From: QHWT01 sp963755695
GTDB taxonomy: Bacteria > Acidobacteriota > Vicinamibacteria > Vicinamibacterales > 2-12-FULL-66-21
Direction of reading: 5' to 3'
Assembly: GCA_963755695.1 (NCBI GenBank)
Contig: CAVWLB010000001.1
Location: 372,001-436,000, forward strand
Length of the DNA stretch: 64,000 nt
The notes beneath the pieces were generated by a model. It did not search any database, was not told the origin of the DNA, and worked only from the letters and a program-made list of their open reading frames with translations. Below are positions 33,411 to 44,482 of the stretch, in pieces (position 1 is the first letter of the stretch; every line of letters starts with the position of its first letter). The translations under genes and the position numbers were made by a program.

Positions 33411-35000
33411 TCAGCGCGGTCCGCCCGACGCGGGCTTGATGTGCAGGATGATCCGTCGATAGGACGTCAGACTGGGTGTCCCGTTGTCTTCGACGACGAG
33501 TATGACGTGTGCAGTGCCTGCCACCTTTGGCACGACAATGGCGCTCGCCCTGTCTGGATTACTGATGACCACGCGCGGCTTTGGCTCGGGCGGCCCTTGC
33601 GGCGCTGACGGAATCCCACCTTCGTTCTGGCTGCCACCGCCGCCGCTCGCCGCCCGCCCGCTGAGTGCCACAGGCTGACCGGGAATACCCGTTCCCGCCT
33701 CCGGATAGAAGAACCACTTGAATGTCAGCGCATTGCCGTCAGGATCCTTCGTTCCGCCAGCATCGAGCACGACGCTCGCGCCGACCTCCGTGTCGATTTC
33801 AACTGGTGCCTTGCCCGGCCGCTGGTTGACGACGACTTCTGGATTGTGGTTCGCGTGCCGCCGGTCCTTGATGGTCCAGTCCATTCGCGCGGCGAAGTCG
33901 TGCTGAAATGCCTCACGCCATCGCCAGATCGTAGCTTGATCCGAGGTGTAGGTCTTTCCGTCGGCACCAACCACGGTGTCTCGTGAACTGTCGCGGCCGG
34001 GATAGGAGTCTCCTCCCTGCGTCCAGGACGGCCGGGTCTCGCCGTAGAACTGGCGCCATACGTACCGGCCTCCCCACCCGCCGTAGCTCGGGCTTCGAGC
34101 GCTGGCCAGACCGTTGTCGATCAAGCCGAGAAACGACGGCGTATCTCCTTCGTGAATGCAGCAGGGGTAGGGATACAACTTGCCGAGCGTCTCCTTGCTG
34201 CGAATATTCGCGTCGACCCACTCGTTGGTGAAGGTGGTGAAGTCGGCCCCTGGAGCATTCTTGTAGAAGCGATCGCCGCTGATGCCCGTCCACGTCGCCG
34301 AGGCGTACTGTTCGCCGTCAGGTGTCGACGGCATCGCGATGTAATGCAGCGTGGGGAACTCCCGTCTGATCCACGGTCCGGCATCGTCCTGATCCGATAT
34401 CGAGTAGACGCGCAGTTTCGAAACGAGTGTGTCGAGGTCGGACGACGATCGGGTGGCGCGCGCGTGCAGCAGCGCTTGAGCGAGCGTGTTCGCGCCCCCC
34501 CAAACCGTAACCCACAGCGGTCGCGGCTCGTTCCGGTCCGCGGCGCGGAGAATCAGTTCAGCGCCCGCCGACATCTTGTCCGGACCGACTGCTTGCATTC
34601 CGAACCCCGTCTGTCCGGACACGACAACTCCTCGCAGTGCGGCGGGCGTGGGGAAGCCGCTCGAGTGTTGAAGCAGGTTCGGCTGAACCTGCGCGTACGC
34701 GTCGATCAGCGAGTTGATAACGTCGGGCCTGACCCGGTTGCGCATCCAGGTGGACGTTCCGGCGACGAGGCCTTCGACATCGAGCTCATTCGAGTAGACC
34801 AGAAAGCGGACCATCGACATCTGGTCGTCCGGCTCATTGGCGATGTCGGTCAGCACGACGACACGTTGCCGGGTCACGTAGGGATCGATCCGGGCGGCGA
34901 GTGCATCGAAGTCCGGCGGGCGGGCGGGCTGCGGTGATGGCACGAAAAGGGACGGCAGGAGCAGTGCCAGGAACGCCAGACGCGCGTGAATCGCTGTCAC
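33411..35000 (-). CDS. DUF1593 secreted protein (nucleoside-hydrolase-like fold)
   Basis: 529-aa exported protein: a signal peptide (LAFLALLLPSLFVPSPQPA) and then RVVVLTDIANEPDDQMSMVRFLVYSNELDVEGLV. The Asp-rich start is shared with inosine-uridine nucleoside hydrolases and defines DUF1593. PLWVTVWGGANTLAQAL and the GPWIRREFPTLHYIAMPS block follow. The last 110 residues (VVLDAGGTKDPDGNALTFKWFFYPEAG, VILVVEDNGTPSLTSYRRI) form an Ig/PKD-like beta domain. Family members are associated with extracellular polysaccharide breakdown; the exact substrate is unknown. Single gene on the minus strand. Confidence 0.85.
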   Translation of the reverse strand: MTAIHARLAFLALLLPSLFVPSPQPARPPDFDALAARIDPYVTRQRVVVLTDIANEPDDQMSMVRFLVYSNELDVEGLVAGTSTWMRNRVRPDVINSLIDAYAQVQPNLLQHSSGFPTPAALRGVVVSGQTGFGMQAVGPDKMSAGAELILRAADRNEPRPLWVTVWGGANTLAQALLHARATRSSSDLDTLVSKLRVYSISDQDDAGPWIRREFPTLHYIAMPSTPDGEQYASATWTGISGDRFYKNAPGADFTTFTNEWVDANIRSKETLGKLYPYPCCIHEGDTPSFLGLIDNGLASARSPSYGGWGGRYVWRQFYGETRPSWTQGGDSYPGRDSSRDTVVGADGKTYTSDQATIWRWREAFQHDFAARMDWTIKDRRHANHNPEVVVNQRPGKAPVEIDTEVGASVVLDAGGTKDPDGNALTFKWFFYPEAGTGIPGQPVALSGRAASGGGGSQNEGGIPSAPQGPPEPKPRVVISNPDRASAIVVPKVAGTAHVILVVEDNGTPSLTSYRRIILHIKPASGGPR

Positions 35001-35148
35001 AGTGGACTACATTGTGAGGTCGACGGCGGTGGCCAGATCAAGTGCCCGGCGCGGGTGGCGACGGCCGCCCACTGTCATCCGGCATCATGGTGCTGCCAGT
35101 TGGGTGGAGAGTATCACCGGATTCCGATTCCCTCGCGGCAGCCAGATG

Positions 35149-35472
35149 CTAATCGGAGCACCGCATTTCTCTCGCGGTGACGAGCTGAGCGGTGTTGACC
35201 CAGGCGGGTTCGCGCCGAGCGGACGAGGGTCCGACGTCGACTTCTGCCTTGATCCATCCGGCATCCAGCACCTCGAGTACCTTCCATTCGGGGGTTCCCT
35301 CGATTGAGAAGGTGAAACGGTAACAGTGTCCCGGCTGGAGGAATCGCGGTGTGCCCGGCGAAGCCGCCGCCGGCGTCTGTGTCGACACGCCGGTGGTCGT
35401 CACCATCAAGATCGCCGCGCCGAGTATCGCCGCCAGCACGCTGCCTTTATGCGATTCGACGAATCTCTTCAT
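35149..35472 (-). CDS. Small membrane-anchored hypothetical protein
   Basis: 107 aa from the ATG at 35472 (a start at 35493 adds 7 residues). One hydrophobic helix (GSVLAAILGAAILMVTTTGV) is followed by an exported domain with FLQPGHCYRFTFSIEGTPEWKVLEVLDAGWIKAEVD. The fold resembles small beta-barrel domains, but I recognise no family. It lies 30 bp after the methyltransferase stop and could be the last gene of that transcript. Confidence 0.6.
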   Translation of the reverse strand: MKRFVESHKGSVLAAILGAAILMVTTTGVSTQTPAAASPGTPRFLQPGHCYRFTFSIEGTPEWKVLEVLDAGWIKAEVDVGPSSARREPAWVNTAQLVTAREMRCSD

Positions 35473-35501
35473 TCGGTCATTCCCTCCTTGCATGCACCAG
35501 G

Positions 35502-36146
35502 CTACCGGGTCGCCTGGTAGTAGGCGACGGCTCCGAAGAAGGTGTTGCGCTCGCCAACCTTTCTCGCGTCGCGGAACCCGGCGCGCGACATGCGTTCGAG
35601 AATTCGGTCTTCGGTGTTGTCGGTCAATCGCTGATGCGAGTGAATGAAGTGGCCAAGCGCGCCGTGGCCGTGGGCTTGCGGTCCGGCAAAATCCAGGAAC
35701 TCGAGACGCCCGTCCGGCTTGAGCACGCGACGGATTTCGCCGAGCGTGTGGTCTTTGTCGTTCTTGTCGACGTGGTGAAACATCATCGACGAGAACACCC
35801 GATCGAATGCGGCGTCCTGATAGCCCAGTCGGTCCGAAAAGCCGCGATCGAAGCGAATCGAGACCACCGCACGCTCGGCCTTCCGCTGAGCCCGCGCCAG
35901 CGCCTTTGGATCCGGATCGAGTGCCACGACATCGACGGTGGGGTAAAGCCGCTTGATGAGGACCGCCAGAGTGCCGGTCCCGCAGCCGACGTCGAGAACC
36001 CGGTGATGCAGTTGCAGGGCAGCCTGGTCGAGCAGCACTCGTCTGGCCTTGTCGAAGCCGAAGAGTTTCGTGAACGGATCGTAAATCGGCAGGAAGAAGT
36101 CATGACCTGCCGCTGGAAGAAACGTCCGTTCGGACTTCGCCGTCAT
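35502..36146 (-). CDS. Class I SAM-dependent methyltransferase
   Basis: 214 aa with motif I HHRVLDVGCGTGTLAVLI, motif II acidic residue in VVALDPDPKALARA, AAFDRVFSSMMFHHVDKNDK and LGEIRRVLKPDGRLEFLDFAG. These are the hallmarks of UbiE/type-11 methyltransferases. It begins 31 bp after the RND permease stop and is probably the distal gene of the efflux operon. Small-molecule methylation is likely; the substrate is not evident. Confidence 0.88.
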   Translation of the reverse strand: MTAKSERTFLPAAGHDFFLPIYDPFTKLFGFDKARRVLLDQAALQLHHRVLDVGCGTGTLAVLIKRLYPTVDVVALDPDPKALARAQRKAERAVVSIRFDRGFSDRLGYQDAAFDRVFSSMMFHHVDKNDKDHTLGEIRRVLKPDGRLEFLDFAGPQAHGHGALGHFIHSHQRLTDNTEDRILERMSRAGFRDARKVGERNTFFGAVAYYQATR

Positions 36147-36177
36147 TACTCGTCTTCTCCTTTCCCGCTTACGATCA

Positions 36178-39100
36178 CTATACGGCGCTTCCCGCGAGCT
36201 CGGGGACGTGCGCCGGCTGTTCCTGCTCAGCCACGGTCACGGTGACTCGCTTGCGCGCGACGAGCATGTAGATCGACGGCACGATGAACAGCGTGAACAG
36301 CGTACCGATGATCATCCCGCTCACGAGCATGATGCCGATGCTATTGCGGGCTCCCGCGCCCGGTCCGGTGGCGACGACGAGCGGGGCGTGTCCGACCACT
36401 GTCGCTGCCGTCGTCATCAGGATCGGCCTGAGCCGCGTTTCCGCCGCGTCGATGATGGCGTGCAGCTTGTCGATCCCCGTTTCCTGCAGGTGATTGGCAA
36501 ACTGCACGATCAGGATCCCGTTCTTCGCGACCAGTCCCACCAGCGTGATCAGGCCGACCTGGCTGTAGATGTTCAGTGTGGTGAGGCCGAGGAACGAGAA
36601 GAGCAGCGCGCCGGAAATCGCCAGCGGCACGGAGCCCGCCAGGATGATGAACGGATCGCGGAAACTCTCGAACTGGGCGGCCAGCACCAGGTAAATCAGC
36701 ACCGCCGAGAGCAGAAACACGCCGAGGAACTTGCTCCCTTCCGTGCGCAGCTGCCGTGACTCGCCGGCGTAGTCGATGGTGAAACCCTGGGGCAGGATCT
36801 CCCGGGCCTCATGCTCGAGAAACGTCAGCGCCTGATCGAGCGGGACCCCTGGCGGGATCACGCCCTGGATGCGCACTGCGTTCAGCTGCTGAAACTTCTT
36901 CAGCTCGCGTGGTCCGGTGGTCGTGCGCAGCGTGGCAAAGGTCGAGAGCGGGACCAGTTTGTCTTCCGATCCGGTGATGTACATCTCAGAGAGTTGATCC
37001 ACCGTCAGGCGCTCTCCGCGCTTGACCTGCGGGATCACCTTGTAGCTGCGTCCCTGAATGCTGAACCGGTTGACGTAATCTCCTCCAAGCAGCGTCGACA
37101 GGTCGCGTCCGGCCTGGCTCAGATCGACCCCTTGCGATCGCAGCTTGTCGCGATCGAACACGACCTCGGTCTGCGGCTGATCGAACTTCATATCGGCGTC
37201 GGCAAAGATGAACATGCCGCTGCCGAACGCTTTTTGAACCAGCTGCCCGGCGTACTCGCGCAGCCGCTCCGGTTCTGCCGCGGATGCGATCACCAGGTCA
37301 ACCGGGAAATCACCGCCGCCCGGGAGGGGTGGAGGAGTCAGCGGGATCACGCGAATGCCGGGAATCTGCGACAGCGGTCCCATCGATTCCATGAGGAGCT
37401 GCTGTGCGGTCTTGGTGCGCTCGCTCCACGGCTTGGTGACCATTCCGCCGAAGCCGCCCGTCGGGAACGTGATCTGAAAGATGCTCGCCGCCTCGGGAAG
37501 CGAGTGGTACACGTCGTAGATCTGGCGGGTGAACAGGTTGGTCTGGTCGACAGTCGAATTCGCGGCCGCCTGCACGACGCCGAAGACGACGCCCTGGTCT
37601 TCTGCCGGCGCGAGCTCGCGTTGCGAGAACATGTAGAACGGCACCATCAGAAGCGCCACCATGGCCCAGATCGTCAGGACCACGGGCCGGTAGCGCAGCG
37701 TCCGCGACAGCAGGTTCGCGTAGCCGCTCCGCACTCGGTCGAACCGGCGGTTGATCCACCCGGCGAATCCGCGGTCTGAGTCGCCGGCGCGCAGCAGCCT
37801 CGATCCCATCATCGGCGAGAGCGTCAGTGCGACGACGCCCGAAACGATGACCGCCGCTGCCAGGGTGAACGCAAACTCGCGGAACAGTGCGCCGGTGAGC
37901 CCTCCCTGGATGCCGACCGGCGCGTATACCGCGGCCAGGGTAATCGTCATCGCGACGATGGGGCCGACCAGCTCACGTGCCGCGTCGAGCGCCGCCTGCA
38001 ACGGACGTGTTCCACCGTGCAGATGCCGCTCGACGTTCTCGACCATCACGATCGCGTCATCGACGACGAGACCGACCGACAGTACGATCGCGAGCAGGGT
38101 GAGCAGGTTGATGGTGAAGCCGGCCACCAGCATGAGGAACACCGCGCCGATGAGCGAGATTGGGATCGCGACCACCGGGATGATCAGCGCCCGCACCGAT
38201 CCGAGGAACAGGAAGATCACCACGATCACGATGAGCAGCGTTTCGCTGAGCGTGGTGAGGACCTCGTCGATCGCGTCCTGGATGTACTCGGTCGAATCGT
38301 AGGGAATTCCAATGGTCATGCCCGCAGGCAGCTGCGCTTTGAGCGCCGGCAGCTCCGCGCGCACGGCGCGGATCACGTCGAGCGAGTTGGCGGTCGGCAG
38401 GACCCAGATGCCCATGAACGTCGCGGTCTGGCCATTGAAGCGCACGTCCTGTTCATAGTTCTCGGCGCCGAGCACGACATCAGCGATATCGCCGAGCCTG
38501 ACGACGACCCCTTTGTCTTCCTTGACCACCAACTGTCGAAACTCTTCGGCCGTCCGCAGGTCGGTGTTGGCAACGAGGTTCACCGACACCATCGATCCCT
38601 TGGTCTTGCCGAGCGCGGAAAGATAGTTGTTGCGCGCCAGCGCTTCCCGCACCGCGGACGGAGAGATGCCGTAGGCGGCCATCTTGTCCGGCTTCAGCCA
38701 GATGCGCATGGCGAACGTGCGGTCGCCGAGAATGTCGGCGCGCTGCACACCGCTCACCGCGCTGAGCTTGGGCTGCACCACTCGCGTGAGATAGTCGGTA
38801 ATCTGGTTCTGATCCAGATCACCGGACGAGAAGCCGATGTACATCGCCGCGAACTGGTTGTCCGCGGTTTCCATCTCGATGACCGGCGCCTCGGCTTCGG
38901 GCGGCAACTGATTGCGGACCTGCGCCACCTTGGCCTGCACTTGGGTCAGCGCCGCATTGGTGTCGTAGTTCAGCGTCAGGTGCACGGTGATCGTGCTGAG
39001 GCCCTGTGCACTGGACGACTCCATGTAGTCGATGCCGTCGGCGCTGGCGATCACCCGTTCGAGCGGGGTGGTGATGAAGCCGCGCACCAGATCCGCGTTG

Positions 39101-39261
39101 GCACCCACATAGACGGTGGTCACCTTGACGACCGCGATGTCGCTGCGCGGATACTGCCTCACGCTCAGCGCACGAATCGACTGCAGCCCGGCGATCAGGA
39201 TCACCAGGTTGACGACGATCGCCAGAACCGGGCGTTTGATGAACAGGTCAGTGAACTTCAT
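36178..39261 (-). CDS. RND-type multidrug efflux transporter, inner-membrane permease
   Basis: AcrB/MexB-class proton-driven exporter of 1027 aa. It has two repeats of one helix plus a large periplasmic porter domain. Visible marks: the N-terminus KFTDLFIKRPVLAIVVNLVI, the paired proton-relay aspartates in SVGLVVDDAIVMVENVERHL, SPMMGSRLL, the TM10-11 region VGLVAKNGILIVQFAN with its Lys, and a C-terminal LFTLFIVPSIYMLVARK. Length is typical and the frame intact. Its start overlaps the adaptor stop by 1 bp. Works as a tripartite pump with the adaptor and outer-membrane channel encoded upstream. Confidence 0.95.
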   Translation of the reverse strand: MKFTDLFIKRPVLAIVVNLVILIAGLQSIRALSVRQYPRSDIAVVKVTTVYVGANADLVRGFITTPLERVIASADGIDYMESSSAQGLSTITVHLTLNYDTNAALTQVQAKVAQVRNQLPPEAEAPVIEMETADNQFAAMYIGFSSGDLDQNQITDYLTRVVQPKLSAVSGVQRADILGDRTFAMRIWLKPDKMAAYGISPSAVREALARNNYLSALGKTKGSMVSVNLVANTDLRTAEEFRQLVVKEDKGVVVRLGDIADVVLGAENYEQDVRFNGQTATFMGIWVLPTANSLDVIRAVRAELPALKAQLPAGMTIGIPYDSTEYIQDAIDEVLTTLSETLLIVIVVIFLFLGSVRALIIPVVAIPISLIGAVFLMLVAGFTINLLTLLAIVLSVGLVVDDAIVMVENVERHLHGGTRPLQAALDAARELVGPIVAMTITLAAVYAPVGIQGGLTGALFREFAFTLAAAVIVSGVVALTLSPMMGSRLLRAGDSDRGFAGWINRRFDRVRSGYANLLSRTLRYRPVVLTIWAMVALLMVPFYMFSQRELAPAEDQGVVFGVVQAAANSTVDQTNLFTRQIYDVYHSLPEAASIFQITFPTGGFGGMVTKPWSERTKTAQQLLMESMGPLSQIPGIRVIPLTPPPLPGGGDFPVDLVIASAAEPERLREYAGQLVQKAFGSGMFIFADADMKFDQPQTEVVFDRDKLRSQGVDLSQAGRDLSTLLGGDYVNRFSIQGRSYKVIPQVKRGERLTVDQLSEMYITGSEDKLVPLSTFATLRTTTGPRELKKFQQLNAVRIQGVIPPGVPLDQALTFLEHEAREILPQGFTIDYAGESRQLRTEGSKFLGVFLLSAVLIYLVLAAQFESFRDPFIILAGSVPLAISGALLFSFLGLTTLNIYSQVGLITLVGLVAKNGILIVQFANHLQETGIDKLHAIIDAAETRLRPILMTTAATVVGHAPLVVATGPGAGARNSIGIMLVSGMIIGTLFTLFIVPSIYMLVARKRVTVTVAEQEQPAHVPELAGSAV

Positions 39262-40389
39262 TAGCTTTCCTCCGGCTTCGGCGTCCGGCTGTTGGCCGGC
39301 TGCACCTTGTTGTTCACTTGCACGGCGGCGCCGTTGCGAAGCTTGAACACGCCCGAGGTCACGACTTCTTCGCCCGGATTGAGCCCGGAGAGCACCGCGA
39401 TCTGATCGCCGCGTGCGCCTCCGACCTTGACCACCTGCTGACGCACTCCCCGGTAGGACTGTCCGCTCTCGTTCTTCAGGTCGCTGACGATGAAGACCGA
39501 ATCGCCATACGGCGCGTAGTTGATCGCGGAGGCGGGGAGCGCGATCACCGACTGGCTGGCGCCGAGATGCAGCTGCGCCTGCACGAACATCCCCGCGCGC
39601 AGCACGCCGCCGGGGTTTGCCAGCGTGGCCTGAACCTGGACGTTGCGGGTTGCCTGATCGACAACGGAGTTGATCGCCGTCACCCGACCGGAGAACTGGC
39701 GGGCGCCAAGTTCACCCGCGCTCACCTGAACCCTGGAGCCGGCTCGCACCGCGGGCGCCTGCTCCTGAGGAATGCCGAAATTCACGTAAATCGGGTTGAG
39801 CGACTGCAGCGGCACTACCGGATCGCCACCCGTGAGGTACTGACCGAGGTTCACCTGGCGGATCCCCAGAATGCCGGAGAACGGCGCACGAATCGTCTTA
39901 CGCTCGATGGTCGCGCGGATCTCCTGAATGCGGGCCTCCGCCTGCTTGTGCACCGCCGAAGCATTGTCGTACTCAGCGCGTGATACGGCGTCCTGGTCGA
40001 CGAGACCGCGCATGCGCTCGTAGTTCAGCCGGGCAACCTCGAGTTGCGCCTGCGCCGCGGCGAGCTGCGCCTGTTCCTGTCGTGTGTCGAGCTGCACCAG
40101 GATGTCTCCCTGCTGCACGCTCTTCCCCGAGTCGAACGCGATCCGGTCGACCACGCCGGGCAGGTCGGCGCTGACCGTCACGCCCTGCACCGGGGCGACG
40201 GTCCCGATGGTGTTGATGCGTTGCCGGCCACTCCTCGCGTTTCGCCACGATCGTGGTTACCGCCTCGGGAGGCGGCTGCATCGCGGCGAACTGCTTGGCC
40301 ATCGCCTGGAACTGCCGGACCTTGATGAATCCAAGTGTCGCAATGAAGACCATCATCAGTGCCAACATGAGAATCATCCGCTTCGCCAT
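39261..40389 (-). CDS. RND efflux periplasmic adaptor subunit (one apparent frameshift)
   Basis: Membrane-fusion protein of about 376 aa: an N-terminal anchor (ILMLALMMVFIATLGFI), a lipoyl/barrel-sandwich half (VSADLPGVVDRIAFDSGKSV, APFSGILGIRQVNLGQYL), a hairpin (QAQLEVARLNYERMRGL) and beta-barrel/membrane-proximal domains. A single shift at 40218-40219 separates AKREEWPA from VQGVTVSADLPG; the codon there is AC with both G and C (Thr), and collapsing it gives WPATINTIGTV. It connects the RND permease to the outer-membrane channel. Confidence 0.9.
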
Positions 40390-40453
40390 ATGTCCCTCTG
40401 TTGATCGAGTCTCTCTCCGCTACGATTTCCGCCTGACGCGGAAGCCATCGGAT

Positions 40454-41865
40454 TCAGGACAACGACCATCCTCCACCCAGCGCCCGATAGAGCTGCACGA
40501 TCGACGTCAGCTCCTGCTGACGGAGATCGCGCGAGCTCCAGCTCTCCCTCGAACAGATTCCGCTGCGCGTCGAGCACCGGCAGATAGCTGTCCAGCCCGC
40601 CGCGATATCGTTCCGTCGCGAGGCGGGTCGATTCGCGCAGCGCCTCGACCAGGCGTTCCTGTTGCACACGCTGCTCGCTCGTCTTGCCGTACGCCGCGAG
40701 CGAGTCGGAGACGTCACGAAGCGCGCTGTAAATGGCCCGCTGGTAATTCACGACCGCCTCGCGCTGGACCGCTTCGGTGAATTCCACGTTTGCGCGCGTG
40801 CGGCCGGCATTGAAGATGGGCGCCGTGGCTCCCAGTGTTCCCGTCGCGAGTACCGCCGGTCCGCTCAGCAGGCTGGTCAGCGCCCGACTCTGCGCGCCGA
40901 AGAAGCCGGTGAGACTGATGCGCGGGAAGTACTCGGCCTTGGCCGCGCCAATTTGCGCGTTCGCTGCGATCAGCTCCTGCTCGGCCTGCCTGATGTCCGG
41001 CCGCCGCTCGAGGAGCGCGGACGGAAGACCGGCGGGCACGCTCGGAGGCGCCTGAACGGCCTCCAGCGACGGCCCCGCGGCACGTCTCCAGGCACCTGAC
41101 CGAGCAGCAGGCTCAGCGCGTTTTCCGCCTGCGCGATCTCGACGCTCGAGGCTGGCAATCTGTCCGGTGGCGGTGAACAGCAGTTGTTCCGCCTGGCGGA
41201 CATCGAGTCCGCTGGCGGCGCCGCTGCGAGCGGCGGGCCTCCGTCAATTGCAGGCTGTGGTTGGCCGCGTCACGCGTGCGCCGCGCAATCTCGAGCTCCG
41301 AATCGAGGGCGCGCAACTGGAGGTAGGTCTGGCTGACGTCGGCCACGAGCGTCGTGATCACGCCGCGCTGCGCTTCCTCCGTTGCCAGGTACTGCGCGCG
41401 GGCCGCTTCGTTCAGGCGCCGCAGCCGTCCCCAGACGTCGATCTCCCAGCCCAACGTGAAACCAGCTTGCGCGTAGCTGACGTCGGTGCTGACTCCTGCC
41501 GGGATGCCGGGCGCGGCTCCGTCGCGCGACGTGCGAAGCGCGTTCAGGGCGACCGAGGCGTCGACGGTCGGAAACTGATTGGCGTGCGTGATTCCGTAGA
41601 GCGCGCGAGCCTGCAGGACACGCTCGGCCGCTATGCGTAGTTCGAAGTTCTGCTTCAACGCCGAGTTGACGAGCTGCGTCAGGGTATCGTCGCGAAAGAG
41701 ATCAAACCATTTGAGATCCGCAAGCGACTCGGCAGTGGGTGCAGCAGCGCCGCGAAACGTGGCCGGCGTCTGGACGACAGGACGCTTGTAATTGGGTCCC
41801 AGCGTGCACGACGCGACCAGCGCGCCGGCAAGCACCGGGACTGCGGAACGCGTAAAGACGGACAC
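40454..41865 (-). CDS. Outer membrane efflux lipoprotein, NodT/OprM type (several apparent frameshifts)
   Basis: Outer-membrane channel of the pump, about 470 aa when rebuilt. It has a lipobox (LVASCTLGPNYKRP), a first repeat with WFDLFRDDTLTQLVNSALKQN and FTLGWEIDVWGRLRR, and a second with LLERRPDIRQAEQELIAANAQIGAAKAEYFPRI. Shifts occur near 41228 (TC with G/C), at 41141-41142 (CG with T/C), near 41082 (CC with G/C/G) and near 40528 (CG with A/T), all consistent with merged synonymous third bases. It starts directly after the STAS gene and ends 64 bp before the adaptor. Confidence 0.85.
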
Positions 41866-41866
41866 G

Positions 41867-42154
41867 TCAATTCCTCCTGCCGGCGTCTGCAGCGGCGATT
41901 TCGCGCACCAGCTCCGGCATAACGCAGCCTCTCGTGACGAGGTCGGCGCCCGCTCGATACATGGTCGTCATGAGCGCCCGCCCCGCCTCGTCCACGCGGC
42001 AGACGTCAGTGAGATCAACCCGCACGTGCCCTGGTGAACACGCCGTTGCCGCGTTCCAGCACGTGTCGAGCTCGCGCACTCCCTCGTCGATCAGGGAGCC
42101 TTCGACTTTCAGGAGGATCTCGTCGCCTTTGAAAAGGGAAGTGATTCGGAACAT
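41867..42154 (-). CDS. STAS-domain protein leading the efflux operon
   Basis: 95 aa: MFRITSLFKGDEILLKVEGSLIDEGVRELDTCW then RVDLTDVCRVDEAGRALMTTMYRAGADLV. The arrangement matches STAS domains of the anti-sigma-antagonist / MlaB type. The position usually occupied by a phosphorylatable Ser reads DEAGRALM, so serine phosphorylation like SpoIIAA seems unlikely. I chose the internal ATG at 42154; an in-frame longer start lacks domain similarity. It is the first gene of the pump operon, 1 bp from the channel gene. Its role there is not obvious. Confidence 0.7.
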   Translation of the reverse strand: MFRITSLFKGDEILLKVEGSLIDEGVRELDTCWNAATACSPGHVRVDLTDVCRVDEAGRALMTTMYRAGADLVTRGCVMPELVREIAAADAGRRN

Positions 42155-42274
42155 GGGCACCTTCTGCCACGTCAGCAAAGCTATGGGCGTGCCGAAGATG
42201 CTGGGGAAATGGCGATGGCGGTAACCCCTGTAGTCACTGAGACTTACGGTCTCGCGGCTGAGCCCGTGACAGTC

Positions 42275-42313
42275 GCGGTGCCAACCAATGCGGCGCCCGC
42301 AGGCTGGCACCGC
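42275..42313 (+). promoter_or_regulatory. Inverted-repeat operator-like site in the divergent efflux/activator region
   Basis: GCGGTGCCA at 42275-42283 and TGGCACCGC at 42305-42313 are exact reverse complements, about three helical turns apart. The same half-word TGGCAC occurs again at about 42324. On the minus strand TGGCAC is followed at the right distance by CTGT, a weak sigma-54 -24/-12 resemblance ahead of the STAS-efflux operon. It could bind the adjacent sigma-54 activator or a sigma-54 holoenzyme. Confidence 0.4.
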
Positions 42314-42376
42314 GCCAGCCGACTGGCACTGCCGGCCGGCCGGTGACGTCTAACGTTTAGAGAGAAGGGGAGGGAC

Positions 42377-43964
<1,588 letters not shown>

Positions 43965-44029
43965 AAGCCCGCTTCATGCGGCGCCTCTAGAGTGGCGCCC
44001 TACGCAAGTCTGTAGGGCGCACTGAAGGT

Positions 44030-44482
44030 TCACCGAGCCCCTTGCGAGTCGGCGAGTTTCTTCATGAGGCACTCGAAGAAGCGGTCCATCATCATCCGTC
44101 CGGCGCCTTCGAGAAGCCTCTGGCCGACACGTGCGATGGCGCCACCGACGTCCGCGTTGGTCAGGACGTGCACCTCGGTCCGGTCCTGTTCCGACGCCAG
44201 TGTGACAACCGCCTGTCCTCTCACGAAGCCCGGACGTCCCGTCGCCTGCACGATGAGCGTGTAGGCCCGCGGCGGGATCTTGCCCTCGAGGGAAATCGTC
44301 GCTTCGAATTGCCCGGTGATCGCGGCCACCGGCACCGACAGCTCGGCGCGAAAGCGGTCGTCTCCAACCGCCCGCAGTTCGCGACAGCCGGGCACGCACG
44401 CGGCGATTGCCGACGTGTCCATCAGCAGCGCCCAGACGGCATCTATCGGGCCGTCGAACGTGTATGTCCCGTTGATTTCCAT
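44030..44482 (-). CDS. coxG: CoxG-type carbon monoxide dehydrogenase accessory protein
   Basis: 150-aa SRPBCC/CoxG-family protein: MEINGTYTFDGPIDAVWALLMDTSAIAACVPGC, the start typical of CoxG, with the hydrophobic helix-grip fold continuing through FEATISLEGKIPPRAYTLIV and RRVGQRLLEGAGRMMM-like C-terminal helix. CoxG helps anchor or mature molybdenum hydroxylases. It is the last gene of the cox cluster and overlaps coxE by 40 bp. Intact. Confidence 0.88.
   Translation of the reverse strand: MEINGTYTFDGPIDAVWALLMDTSAIAACVPGCRELRAVGDDRFRAELSVPVAAITGQFEATISLEGKIPPRAYTLIVQATGRPGFVRGQAVVTLASEQDRTEVHVLTNADVGGAIARVGQRLLEGAGRMMMDRFFECLMKKLADSQGAR

Noticed and set aside
38017..39264. 415-codon frame antisense to the RND permease
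   Set aside because: Mirror of the permease gene; composition is biased (Asp/His/Arg) and there is no ribosome site or recognisable fold.
42304..42340. Strong sigma-54 promoter on the plus strand (TGGCAC words)
   Set aside because: Two TGGCAC hexamers are present, but the expected TTGC at the -12 position is missing; one is part of a local hairpin.
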